The notes under the pieces were generated by a model. The model saw nothing but the letters and a program-made list of their open reading frames with translations. It ran no database searches and had not been told where the DNA came from. Shown piece by piece: positions 24,921 through 37,551 of a DNA stretch of 64,000 bases; the stretch's first letter is position 1, and every line of letters starts with the position of its first letter. A program made the translations under genes and the position numbers. Source of the DNA: Coleophoma eucalyptorum. Taxonomy: Eukaryota > Ascomycota > Leotiomycetes > Helotiales > Dermateaceae. Where the stretch lies: positions 186,001 to 250,000 of the forward strand of contig JALRME010000007.1 in NCBI GenBank assembly GCA_026120035.1, in the 5' to 3' direction.

Positions 24921-26723
24921 ATGGACAGCAGCAAAGCGCCGCAGATTCCCCAGTTAGAAGAGTCGCAGGAACAGCTCACCAGTCCTACGCTAGATGAAAA
25001 TCCCCCGGCTCCAAAAACTGGGGATGAGGAGAAGCACAATGCGGGATTTGATTCTGCCACTCAATCAGCAGAGTCAAGCTCGCACTCACTGACGTCCCCA
25101 GACAGTCAGTTCAAATTCGGCGATGCCTTCGCAGCCATAGAATCTGCAAGGTCCAATGTGGCGGATTCGGTATATGATGTGACCCCACCAGACATGGATG
25201 TAGGTAGAGAATAAACCCCTCCGATCACGCGCATCTAGTCATAAATTTATCGCCAGGGCTGAAATGGTTCTTTGATATGCAGGTTGTGGTTGACGATGAG
25301 GATTCGTCGTTCGATTCGGCCGTAGGGGATATGTCGCGACCGTAAGAAATTTTCGCGTTTAGAAGTCCTGTTCCAAGCTATGAGACAAATAGAGGATCTC
25401 ATCGCGTAAACCAGTGCTGATGTCGATTATATCACAGAAACTCAACAGCAAGTATAACATCTACTATCTTTGAGTATGTTGAGGAGAACGGAAGGACATA
25501 TCACCGATATAGTGATGGAAGTAAGTCATCCTCGTGAATGCTATACAAGTGCATCACTGATAGAGCTCCAATTTCAGAATACATTCTACCTAATGATGCG
25601 GTTGGTGCTCCCTGATACTAGTATCTTTAGAAAAGGTTTCTAATCATGTATCCTTTTGCTCGGCTTAGGAAGAATTAGATAGACTTGGTCTGTTTCTATC
25701 CCATTCCGCTCACAAAGCTACTGGTTCATAAAGGCTTACTATGTGAACTATTAGACCTCCAGAATCATCTGTGGGGCTTGACTCTAAATGACAAATTGTT
25801 TATCTCACCAATAGATACTAAACAAATGCATCGTGCACTCGACATTGGTTGCGGAACCGGCATCTGGACGATAAACTTTGGTAAGCTACCTCCGTGGAAC
25901 AATAATATTTGACTAGAGGCCCAGTGCTAAAGGATCTATTTCTCAGCCGACAGATATCCTAGTGCAACTGTCATTGGGACAGATCTGAGTCCTGTACAGC
26001 CAAAATGGTCCGTCCTCACCCGATTTGTTCTAGTCCAATTGAAATAACATGCGCCCACTGACAATCAACTCTCCACCAGGGTTCCCCCTAATTGTATCTT
26101 CGAGGTCGCAGATGTGGAGCATGAATGGACCTTCTCTCAACATTTTGACTTCATCCACGGTCGTATGCTATTCACCTGCTTTACGAAAGAGTCCGCCAAA
26201 GCAATTTTCACGTCGGCATTTCAAAACCTCAAACCAGGAGGATATCTTGAGTTGCAAGATTGCATCTTCCCCCAGAAGTGTGTTGATGCTTCCTCCATCG
26301 GCACCTCGCTATCTCTCTGGAACTCGCTCTGCATGGAGGCTTCAGAGAAGATGGGACGACCGTGGAATACCGTCCAGTATTGGAGTTCATGGCTACAGGA
26401 CATTGGATTCGAGGATGTACATGAAGAAATTTTCCTGTGGCCTATCAACACGTGGCCACGAGACAAACACTTGAAAGAACTCGGCATGTGGTTCCGCGAG
26501 GATGTTTTGAGTGTACTACCAGCAACAGCCAGATTGTTGACTAAAGGATTGGGTTGGTCGTCTGAAGAAGCAGAAGTACTACTTGCTGGTGTTAGGGATG
26601 ATGTCAAGAATCGAGGGGTTCATATGTTTGAAGAAGTGTAAGTTTTACGGTTCCAGTTTCTGGGAGTCTTACTTACGTTAGAGTAGGAGAGTGATGTATG
26701 GCCGAAAGCCGTTAAATGCATGA
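24921..26723 (+). CDS. LaeA-like SAM-dependent methyltransferase
   Basis: A 414-aa class I methyltransferase of the large fungal LaeA/TAM-like group. Nine exons: 24921-25199, 25283-25341, 25438-25520, 25578-25600, 25669-25687, 25755-25880, 25947-26007, 26080-26637 and 26687-26723. Two exons are tiny (23 and 19 nt), but splicing them restores the family block DGKYILPNDAEELDRLDLQN. SAM-binding motif I is LDIGCGTGIW, motif II is VIGTDLSPVQP, and the FDFIHGRML segment follows. The final exon gives the usual MYGRKP ending. The intron before exon 6 has an off-consensus GTCTGT donor. Substrate is unknown: relatives act on chromatin-linked regulation or on small molecules. It may belong with the upstream metabolic genes, though an 11-kb island separates them. 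No membrane segment or signal. Confidence 0.87.
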
Positions 26724-28512
26724 TACCTGGTAGGATTAACCTCTTGATTTCAGGACTACTTATTTGGTCATGATGAAAATCGAATAGATATAGTTCTATG
26801 TAAACATCTGTCTGCTGTTATTACCATTGTTAGACATCCAACGTTAACACCTTTGGAAGGCACTTTTAACTTAGTTCTACGTATCTAAGAAAGCAACGAA
26901 TTTATATTCAAAGCTGGTTATACTTTTTGGAACTAAAATCCTTCTAAAAATGGTCCTGTCAATAGTCATCAAGATTTCATCCTAGCCCGTTTCTGCTAAC
27001 CTTATGAGTGAGGTTTAGACGTCCGCCATACGCCGAATAATTACTTCTAACTTTCGCAGGCCCTCTTTGCAAACGAAGAGAACTTGCAACAGAAAGGATC
27101 AAATCTTAGTACTCTTAACTCACTGAAATATTGGAAATGGTTGATCCGTAAGTGATTAGTGCAATCTTGAGAATGGTTTTGCTGTTCCGCTCGATCAGAG
27201 CCGAGAACAAGGACAGCAACGGCGTCTGCCAATAAAGTCTTTTGTGGGAGCTTCGATCAATGGCTGCAGAAGCTTGATATCAATGATGATGTAGAGAAGA
27301 TAGAATTCTTCTAACACAGGCACAAGTACGTAAAGCCAGTCAGACTTCGTCTCTACTCCCCAGTAAACCTCACTGTGAGCATGATCGTATTCAAGCGTAA
27401 AGCTTAAGAGATAAGATTTTGATGATAGGGCACTTAAACGTCTTATTTGAAATAATGGCACTCTCTTATTACTAGATGTTTCAAAAGTGAGGTTAGTGGT
27501 CTTGAATTTTGAAGTTGGATAAAGGAGAAGGCTCGGTGCTGGGGTACTACCATAAGCAAGTACACAATACGGCGAGAAGACAAAACCCTTACCTGATTGA
27601 AGAGGAGACTGCAAAGCATTACAGGAAGGGACGAAACTGGTCCGTCGGATCTTGGGACACGCTCAAACAAGCCATCAATCTCAATCGGCGGCTGGCTGAA
27701 GCCAAATTCAAGTCCACTTAGTGTCGGAACTAGAATTGGTAGATCTTTTAAGCTCGTTTCCGGTTGGTTTAAATCTAGATCAAGTTTAACACTAAGTAGT
27801 TCGAGGTAAATTGGTTTGAGTGAGAATGTTGAATTTAGAAGTATGAGGAAATGCCGGCTCTTAATACTCAATGCCAATGTTTGAAATCGTCAACAGCCCA
27901 AATATCTTCCTCATAGCCCCCAATGGAACATTCGAGGCCGATGAAGCATCAGCAGAGGATATATCTCCACCAACTATTGTGACATGAGTTTAACTGTTAG
28001 ACTCAACTGCATTGCGCCAAAAGTGAAGATGCTGTCAAATCAAGAAGTGGCTGCTTCGCCTGAAGCATCGTAGTCGTAAATCACACTGATCTGTTGTATC
28101 TCAATATGCTCGATGAGATTTAAAACTCCAGTCTGTAATTGCGACTCCAAAATTGACAATAGATGGCCGACCATGAGACAGTTCACAGAAGCTTCGAGCT
28201 GCTAGCATGGAGAATGCTACCGCCACCCATACGTTGATTTGGTAGTAAATACAACCCTTCTAACAGAGACGGTGAGCCAATTCTCGTAGGTGGGCATGTG
28301 GAATCTGGGTCGTCTTTAGCCCATACCGTCTCGTTGGTCTTGTTGCCGAAGAAAACTTCAGCCTGCTAAACGACCGAGCTCGTACTATTTTGTTTTGAGA
28401 GGGCTACAAATAGCGAGACATCATCTTCCAAATCTTTGCACGATCACACTGTGTCTTTGAGGTCCAATTGCTGCAGTATCCGATCCGGGCGAATCACTGT
28501 ACTACAAAAAAT
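26724..28512. other. Gene-poor AT-rich region
   Basis: About 1.8 kb with no supported gene. Minus-strand frames near 27.2-27.9 kb and 27.9-28.5 kb are broken by stops and match nothing I know. The second has coding-like stretches and may be a decayed gene. Confidence 0.4.
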
Positions 28513-29961
28513 TTACGAAGTACCTGATCGAGCAGAGTTGTACTCTGTAGAATGGCTTTTCTGATATGAAACTTGAGTATCGCCAAATGACGATTGGGTA
28601 TAACTTCTGTTGTTACTTTTGCTGTATTCAGTCGATTCCTGTGATCCTTTATTTGTATTCGCTTTGCGAAATAAGTTGATGAACGATAGGAATGCAGGTC
28701 GACATAATACTAAGTTAGATGCTAGCATGGCTACACTACACTCTCGAGTGTACCATCCTAGTGTCCATTGGTCACTAATAGGATGTACAAAAGTAGAATA
28801 CTTGTTTAGGGTTGCTGCAATTATCTTCATAAAGTTAGCTGGTTTTATTTTAATGGGGATAGGATTACTATACCGTTAAAATCCCAAGGCCAAAGACTCC
28901 AATGAGTAGTACTTTTCTAAATAATTAAGTTAGTTTTTGTCTTAGACAGCTTTTTCTTTAAAAAAAAACTCAGTTTCATTGACCTTGATAATGCGTAGTT
29001 TGCTTTGTATACCATTGATATTGGCACGCATATTATTAATATGTCTGTCGATATATTCATTGTGTATTGGAGGATGTAATAGCTTTTCCACGATATGCAT
29101 TGTTCTATAAGACTATTATTAGCATTTCTAGAGAAATTCGCAGCTTTGTGTCCCTATCGGGCAAAATATGGGGTTTATACCACTGCCCTCAAGCTGGATT
29201 TCCCAAGGCGCCCAGAGTGTGTTGACTGGTCGGCAGAATGCGGTCCAGAATGTTACTACGAGCACAATATAGCTCGAAATAACATATGCTGCTGTCATCT
29301 TTATAATTCTGTTTTCTCTCAAAACTTGTCTATTGACACATATATCAGTAACCATTGTCCAAGTTAATCCAATATAACCTACGTAATTTGATTGTAAAGT
29401 ATAAGTAAACATGCTTTAACCCCCCATAGAGTTATTAACATAAGCATCTCACCAGTAACCCAAAGTTTACCAATAATTATCTGTTCGTGTACTGGATGGT
29501 CGTCTTCAATGCCGTCGACATTGCTAGGTATCAGGTGCTCATAGCGAGCTAAGTGACTGAGACAGACCATTACACTTGTATACGTAACCTAGGTAAATAA
29601 TTAGTTATTTACAAACAGCTCACTGCCAGAAGGATAATATTTGTACCGAAACAAATAGCATTAACCAGTCGTCAAGTCCAAGATGATTCAATGGTTTTGA
29701 GCGCATCAGCCGCGACGTCCTAACTCCTAAAATAAGCAAGAGTAGCTCAGTCCTGACTGACTTAAATGATTTTGGAATACTTGTTTCATACATTCTTGTG
29801 CCTATTGCAAGTATAACTAATCCGTACCAAATGCAGCTTTCAATAAGAAAGCGGTCAGCTAGAGACACAAACATTCTTATGAAGAACGGTGTACGAATTG
29901 TGTTGCAAGAACATAAAAAGAAGTAAAATTCGAGTAGGCAAATTGACAAAGCATTCAACAT
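28513..29961 (-). CDS. Rhodopsin-like fungal integral membrane protein
   Basis: Seven-helix protein of the fungal rhodopsin-domain (SAT4-type) membrane family, 392 aa as modelled. Minus-strand exons are 29961-29647, 29588-29383, 29329-29184, 29104-28948, 28916-28874 and 28824-28513. Family marks are LGLDDWLMLF, the helix AARY-like HLARYEHLIP, KACLLILYNQIT, FWTAFCRPVNTLW, NISTDILIICVP and the last helix WYTRECSVAMLASNLVLC. Four junctions are clean. The fourth intron would be only 31 nt (28947-28917), unusually short, so a small frameshift is possible instead. The start could also be Met at 29874, closer to the usual N-terminal length. The C-terminal tail is polar and Ser-rich. It acts in a membrane; ligand unknown. 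It sits alone in AT-rich DNA, so it may be poorly expressed or decaying. Confidence 0.65.
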
Positions 29962-30529
29962 TGAAAGAAAAAAAATGGCGCCCTTATAGTGATTATTTAA
30001 GGTAGCTGCTATATGTTCTAGATAAATGTAAGGATTTATTTTGGCCGAATGCAGTTATGTTGTAACATCTGCAAGCAGACATATTGCATGTGTGCGGGCG
30101 CCTCCGCTTTCCATGGCCAGTGAACGGAAAGAAATTGAGAGGCATCTACCTTTAGCGCAGCCTCTTACGCTTCCGACGGACTTTCGCCTAAAGGACTTTT
30201 GGCCCCCCATACTAGACTAATTAACATGGTTTATTCACCCCAATTATGCTACAAAAACTGCTAGAAAGATTTGCAGAGAGAAGCGGAGAGCCAGGCGCCT
30301 AGATATTACATGCATTAACGAGAGTTGCGAAGCAGGGGCTGGTAATCTCCGCATGCAAGAATTACGATAGTGCGGTGAACGTTGTGGCGCAGTGCATTAC
30401 AGAATTCAGGATCATCGTTCTACTAATCATCAATATATCAACTGTGTGAAGCTTCGTCCGGGAACAAACTTCTGCTCACGCTTAGTTTACCGCTAACAAG
30501 CCCGTTATATTTTCCACCCCAAGACCAAG
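29962..30529. promoter_or_regulatory. Divergent intergenic region
   Basis: About 570 bp between the membrane-protein gene (-) and the HET gene (+). No gene or RNA seen. Confidence 0.4.
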
Positions 30530-33500
30530 ATGCCTGAGGTTGATGAATCTAAATCGTGTGTCCCTGTTTATTCGATCTCAAATGAATCTCAAAGCTTCCT
30601 ACATTACGCCTTGAGCGCGGATGGCAAGTATGCAATGGTGGTCAAAAGACCACTAAGCTTGGAGCTCTGGGCGCTTGCCCCGCAGATTGCTCCAAGCCTT
30701 GAGGCCGTTGGAGAATTAGGACCCAATCTAGAGGAACCGCTAGAAACGGCGGATATTTGCTTCTCAGAAGATCTGCGCTGTAGTACTATCGCAGGCCATT
30801 TGTTCCGAATCTCCTGGGATAATGGACGGATATCTGCTGAGCGCATGCTCGATCTTGTCAAAGAATCTCGGCCGGCAGTGAAGCACATCACTGGCGACGA
30901 TAGGTTTTTTATCATAGCTGGTACGCAGGATGCAAATATTCAAGATATTGCTTTACTTCCGTTTAGCACCTCATTTAACTCGAGTTCGAGCTTCTATACT
31001 CATTTCCAGCAATCAATGAGCGAGAATGACGCTAGTGAGGGGACAGGAGGCCCCGGACTTGTATGCTGCGATGCCTGCCTCCACACCATCACACGATCAA
31101 ATTGTTACCGCTGTGCTAAATGCAGTTCTGCGTCTTACGACTTATGTTCGTCTTGTGTGCGTCGGGGTCGATGGTGTCTGGACAAAGATCATGCGATGAA
31201 ATCAGAGTCGGACGATGATGGAGGGAAGACGATTGTATATAGGGATACTCATAACTTGTCTCTGATTGATACTAGCACTACTCCAGCAACAGAGCGTACC
31301 TTATTTCTTGAGCGGCTAGGCGCTTTAGTTGACCATTCTCCTACGATTAGCGAAAACTCGCATAAGGTGTTTTGGTTGCTGGATGCCTCGCATTTCCTCA
31401 TCGTTGATCTCAAAAGCAATCAAATTTGCGTATACTCACTTCAAGTCATTGATCCAGACAGTAAGTTGTTTCCTGTTGGTGCTTCACTAAAAACTAATAC
31501 CTACATAAGCATATGTAACGCGGATGTATACCAATGTTTCACTTCATGAGAACTTTTTCTGGGTCATCTCAATCGAAAGAGACTCTTCTGAGAATTCAGA
31601 TAATATGCATGTTTTCACTCGATGCTCTTCATATCGTTTCAGCGATCTCAAAGAGTCCCAGGCTGCACCGATACTGTCGACCACGAGGGTTCACTTAAAA
31701 GGATTGCGGCCCGATTGCGAGCCAACCATTACAGTCACGCCTTCCGATTTCTATGTGACATTTATTGCCACAGATGGCAATGTAACTGTCCATGAGGGAC
31801 ATTTCTTTATCACTTTACTCGGTGAAGACCTTACCGAATCCGATGTCGAGGCACCATCCGATTCTTGGCAGATCCTGCCTGCAATTCGTGAGGAGAGGCT
31901 TCAGGCCAAAGCTTGGGCGTTTCCTATGAAAAGTTCCGAAACATGTAATTACTCCTCGGTTCGTTATTATCCTGGAGACTCGGAAGATATTGGCGCATGG
32001 ATGATATTAGAATCGTCGTCGGTGGAGCCCCTAATGCCTGAGAAGATTAACATTAAGAATTGGACAAACAGAAACGGAGACCCTTCGATCTTAGAACTAC
32101 CAACCACTCCATCCATGACTGACTCTGTGGAAAACTTTGGGAGCTATATCCAAGATAGTGGTGAAGATTCACAGCAGCAGACGGACGATCCTACCGGCGC
32201 TTTGTGCGAGGTGTGTAGTGATATTATCAATAACTCGGTGTTCCTAAACGAGGAAGTTTTCTGGAAAGAAATAAGTCTCGAGAATCTCTTCGATGCACGG
32301 AAGAAAGGAATGGATGGCTCACGAATGCAATTTTCAATCACAAAGCGCGACGACAATGTAGATTCTGGTCACCATCATAATAACATTCGAAGGAAGAATT
32401 TGAATGATCAATCATCAATCAAGCTGATCGAGAAGGGGCGCTATGAGCATCATCAGCATCATCGGTCTACAGAGGACTTTGCAGTATCAGTTCTTCGAGG
32501 GTGCCATCTCTGTGCTCTCCTCCTCGAGAGCATGGCGAGCGACATGAGCGTGAAGTTCGAGAGAGTGATAAATGCCGTTTCAAGGAGAATGACATCAAGC
32601 ACTACAGAAGATGTATTCGATGAAGAGCGCTTTCAAAAATATTCCAAATTCCAGGCGCAAGTGTCTCCGCTACCTCGGGTATCATTCTGGCGGGACAATG
32701 ATTCCAAATGGATCACGAGTAGGACGATGGAATCCTTACCCGCACAGAGTCAGAATGATGGTGTTATATCTACTGAGCAGCCTCTATTTATAAGGATTAA
32801 GATACCTTCAAACACTGCTGGGAATGAAAGAGGAAAGATCAGTCTTTACAAACCAGGAAGCGGCCCAAAGCCTCAGTTTCGAGCGTCCATTCCAATAGGC
32901 ATGCTTACTGAGCAACTAAAGGAGGACGTTAAAAGTTCGTTGCGCTCGCATATTCGTACCGCAAAAGATCCTTACTCCACAAGGTTCACTGATTCCGAAC
33001 AGACAATTGCCCTAGCTGCAGGTTGGCTATCATTTTGTCAGGAAAATCATAGTTGCTCGACATCTAACCTCAGTACTCCGCCACCAACACGAGTGATCGA
33101 CGTGGGCGCCTCTGACGGATCGCAACAACTCTATATATGTAAAACGACATCTTCAGACGTAGGTATGCAGTACATGACATTAAGTCATTCTTGGGGACGG
33201 AGTGTACCGTTGAGGCTGGTACGAGCCAATGTCGACAAGCTGACTAGCGATGGGTTCACCCTCGCGGAACTACCACAGACATTTCGCGATGCAATCATAT
33301 TATGCCGAAGGTTAAAGCAGAGATATATTTGGATCGACTCGTTGTGTATCGTTCAGGACGACCCCGATGACTGGAGGAAAGAAGCGGCACAAATGGCCAG
33401 CGTATATGGGCATTCCGTATGTACAATTGCGTCCTTATCCTCCGAGAACGCTCATGAAGGCGTTTTTGCGGCCCGGAACAATCTAGGGGATCAATCCCTT

Positions 33501-34775
33501 CTCATCCAAAACAGACAAGGCCTTGAGTTCCTGGTCCCAGCACGCCATAGCCATGATTGTACCGGTGAAGGACATCATCTGAATACCAGAGGATGGGTCT
33601 TTCAGGAGCGTTTACTCAGCCCGAGAACCCTAGGCCTCTCTCCGCACGGGGTCATGTGGCAATGCCATAATTTAACGGCTAATGAAGGTTCCCCAATGGG
33701 AGTGTCTAGGAGACTAACAAAGATGACGGACTTGGAACCCAAAAGAATGATGGCGTTAGCCATGAGACCTCTCCTCCAACCTTTGGTCACCAAAATGGAC
33801 TATAGCCAATTCCTCACGGCATGGTACGAGATTATAGAGAAGTACTGCAGTCTTAATTTCACGTTCGACGTGGATCGGCTTATTGCTCTGGCTGGTGTTG
33901 CCGAACTGATACACAAGGCCACTGGATTCGACTATTACTACGGGCTCTGGTACGACACTAAAGACCAGCAGCTCTTACTCTACCAACTACTGTGGGTTTC
34001 TCGCATGCCTGGTGAGAGGACTCAGTATGACCCTGGTAACGGCTCTTCTGAGTCAGACACAATTAGGGAGCGATTAGCACCACTGTCCTTCTCTTGGGCG
34101 GGATACAACTGTACTATCGAATATCCTATCAACTTTCACACCCGTCATTTCAATGAATCTGCGACTCGAGCAAATTTCAAGCGATCAACGTTTCTGAAAG
34201 TGACGGGCGACGAACATCTCTTTGCACAGTTCGTTATAAGACACTACCGAGGTCGTATAACAGAGCCTCGGCCATTCGATGCTAAGACCTCATTCCAGAA
34301 TGAAGTGGATCTGCGCGCCACACTCATCAAGTTCCTTGATCCCGTTGACTATGGAGGGGTGGAGTTCATGCCCTTACTACACCTAGAAGGCCCAGTCAGA
34401 ACAGTGAAGCTTGTGAAGGTTGAAACCCCCGAGGATCCAAATGCGTTGTTATGGGAATATCCATGGTGCCAGAGTGCACCCGATGACACAAAGGGTGGCC
34501 CATATACTAGTCAAGAGTGGTTCTTCCCAGATTTACGGAATGTCTGTTCTGTAGATGATGCAGAGGTTCAATGTCTGACCATTGCTCGATGGAAGAGGGC
34601 ATGGGATTCTCGATGGTATTCTGCGGGACTTGTGTTGGATTCTTATGCAGGAATTGGGAATGGTAAGCAAGAAGTAATCGCTATGAAACGAATTGGCTAT
34701 TTTGAGCATTCATGGGGTACGAAGCACAGCCATTGGGAAGAGGATGGGGAAGTCCAGCAGGTTTATCTGGTTTGA
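30530..34775 (+). CDS. HET-domain (heterokaryon incompatibility) protein with ZZ finger
   Basis: A 1398-aa protein with exons 30530-31460 and 31510-34775, joined by a 49-nt intron. Residues about 177-222 form a ZZ-type zinc finger (CCDAC ... CYRCAKC ... DLCSSC, then Cys and His). The flanks (about 20-170 and 230-500) look beta-rich, possibly propeller-like, but I cannot assign them. A second Cys pair (ALCEVC) precedes the HET part. The HET domain spans about 863-1010, with MTLSHSWG, LPQTFRDAI, YIWIDSLCIVQDD and RGWVFQERLLSPR downstream. HET proteins trigger vegetative incompatibility and cell death when activated. It is convergent with the MFS transporter at 210 bp and lies within 7 kb of the ankyrin-protease and NLR-like genes. 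The partner or trigger is unknown. Confidence 0.92.
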
Positions 34776-34985
34776 GTTTGCCAAAGAAAGAGACCAAGTT
34801 TTATTGGCTCAGAGGAAGGATTGCACTCACGTCTCACAGATCCATAATGCTTCATGTGAAAGCAAGATGCGTACGCACTGGTGAAAGGACTTGAAGCCTA
34901 TATTATAAATCTAGATATCAACAGCATCCAAGGACTATTATATGCTACATGGCAGATTTTTTGTACTGTATTTGCCGTGCCATCA

Positions 34986-36418
34986 TTAAGCTCTCGTCCA
35001 TGGCTTCCACCCAGCCTTCGCCACTCTTGTCGCCCACATAAAAACTCCTGTTCCTAGCATTGTCACCCCTGCGAAGATCTTCAGGCCTATCCATCCACCA
35101 CTTCCATTCAATATGGCTCCTGCGATCGGCGCACCACACAAGCTTCCGAGTCCACCAATAGCAGAATTCATACCCATTCGTGTTCCTAGTCGGCTCATAT
35201 CCTTTGTCATGCTTGCTATTGCAACTGCCGGCAATGATATAAAACCTCCGCTGAAAATTCCATACAACACTGCGAACGTAACAAGACCACCAGCAGTAGA
35301 TGGCGGTATTGCGAGCCAACAAAGTGACAGTGTGCCGGTTAAAAACGAGGTCAACATAAGCATATTCACCGGCCCAGCATGGCGATCAAGAAAGCCAGAG
35401 CTTACACGGCCCACGATTGAGCTTGCGTTCAGGATCGAAAGGAGGTAAGTTGCGAGTTGTAGCGAAATATGATGGCTGGAGGTGGGGCCACTTTCAGCAT
35501 AGGACTGAATATAGAAGATGGGTATAAAGAAGGAGATACATCCTAAGAACATGGCGATGCAGAAAAAGACATAGGAGGGCTCCTTGAACGCAGCAGGGTC
35601 GAGAAGACTACGAGGCTGTTTCTTTGTAACAGCGGCATTCGCAGACGGACTTGATATGGCGGGACGGCCTGGAGAGAGCGACGGATGATGACGAAGTCGC
35701 ATTATTGAGAATGAAATACTACATGTAGCGAGCGACACGAACGCCATTACTCTCACAGCCCACCCAAACCCAATTGAGCTTTGCAGTTTCCGAAAAATGA
35801 TAGGGTATATGACTCCGCCCAGACTGCTTCCTGCAGCTGCGGCGCCCGTAGCCAGGCCTCGCTTGGTTGTGAAGTACTGCGGTATGACACTCACAGAGGG
35901 CATAAAAACACAGCCAGCGCCTAGGCCAACACAGAAGCCTTGCGCCAGCAGGAAATGCCAATACTGAGTGCCTAGGCTGGTCATCATCGTTCCAAATACC
36001 ACGAGAAAAGTACCAGTTGCAATCAGAGTGCGAAAGTATCCTAAATCATAAAGTGGTCCTGTTATGACACCAACGAAGCGCAAAAGGAAAGCCTGAAGGG
36101 AGCCAATCCAAGAAATGGCCGAGGGACTGCTATGTGGCAACGCGCTTTCATAGTACGTTTGAAAGACACCGAAGGTATTCATGATGCCCCTGTGGTCCCT
36201 GGTGTTATTTGTGCACTCCCTTCCTGATTAGGTAAGACATACCATGAATTGAAAAAGAGGAAAAACGAGCCGGAAACTTGCAACCAGGCAATAAATCCTC
36301 CGTCTGGTGGCGGACCTATCTCTACACGATCATCTTGGTCAAGCACAGCATTTCCGGGTGTGGTTTTTTCTGCTTCTGTGCTACCGAGACGAGCATTGTC
36401 GCCTTCGTTGATCGCCAT
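34986..36418 (-). CDS. MFS transporter, monocarboxylate-permease type
   Basis: A 459-aa plasma-membrane major facilitator of the fungal monocarboxylate permease group. Minus-strand exons are 36418-36243 and 36189-34986; a 53-nt intron joins to give NSWGIMNTFGVFQTYYE, the first-helix signature of the group. The N-terminal PPPDGGFIAWLQV motif is also diagnostic. Further marks are SWIGSLQAF, the GLGAGCVFMPSVSVIPQYF stretch, KRGLATG, and R-x-G-x-x-D-type loops. Twelve hydrophobic segments are apparent. The cargo is unknown: family members carry monocarboxylates, riboflavin, or nothing demonstrable. It is convergent with the HET gene. Start at 36418 is the first Met of an acidic cytosolic N-tail. 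Confidence 0.92.
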
Positions 36419-37539
36419 TCTGTATTAGGCGGATTTGAGTCAACCACCTCTCCGGGACCATTGGGCTTTGTACTCAATCCCACCGGCTGGTAAGTAAGAG
36501 GGCCAGGCGACACAACTGATGACTGTCAGGGTGGAAAGACTCTACAATACGTTATGAGGAGCTGTGGAATCGTATTTCAAATTGTTTGCTGGTCAACACC
36601 GCACTCGAAACAATGGCGGTTGTGTCCTGTGGGCGGATTTTTACGGTTGAGCTAAGGTGCCTCGTGTGTCGAGATGCCGAGCTGCTATCCGGGCTGTAAG
36701 ATTTCCGTTAGCTGACCATTAAGAAATATAGTACTACTGCGGAGGGCGATCAAGAATGGGGGATGGCGAGCTAAATAAATGTCAATGCGATATATCATCG
36801 GTGAACGATGGCGTACGAATCAGCCCACTTGACCCCCGAACTGGCTGTGATAAAACCCCTGTAGATATAAAATAAATGCTCTGCCTCTCTATATTATCGC
36901 CGTTGTTTCTTCGGGTAAATTTTCAAACGAGCGGCTCACACATGCACTTTTAGCTGGTGCTCCCATGCTACATAAGGTATTGTAGCTTGAATCTCTACTT
37001 TCTGAAACACCACCGCCACGGGAGATCAGCTTACTCATTACATGACCCCGACATTGAAATACAGCCGTCCTAAAGTTGCCGCATGAGCCGTGCTTCAATG
37101 TGCTTCGCCCGACGGTGGTATTACGGCGTGTAATTTTCGTTTGGGTAAGAAACTAGAGACGAGCGAAAATTCTACTGTTTGCGATATCTTCCACTTATAT
37201 ACACCACCTGCTATAATATTGGATTTCCCATCGTGCACTTATTCTTCCGTCAGCTGGGTATAACAGGGAAAGCACTGTCGCCGAGTCCTGATCTCTATTG
37301 CTTCAAGTCCGTCAGCCACGTTGTGGCCGCTAGAACTCTTCTCAGCCGAGATAGCTGGCTGCGTAAAAGTTTAGCCGCTCCCGTGCAGCATAAATTGAAA
37401 GGTATAACTTATGCATTGCTACCGCAAATGCATAGGCCACGAGGAGATGGTTGATGGTTGCAACACTGTCGGAAACTCTGCTCAGTTTGAAATTGTTAAA
37501 TTATATATGAAAGCAGGCTCCATATCCCTCTTAATGGAA

Positions 37540-37551
37540 CCCTAACCCTAA
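37540..37551. repeat. Short interstitial telomere-like motif
   Basis: Two exact copies of the fungal telomere hexamer in its C-rich orientation (CCCTAACCCTAA). Two units can arise by chance. It does not show a chromosome end. Confidence 0.4.

Noticed and set aside
37179..37454. 91-codon frame in the gene desert
   Set aside because: No domain, no splice context, short.
37540..37551. Evidence of a telomere or chromosome fusion
   Set aside because: Only two hexamers; chance occurrence is likely.
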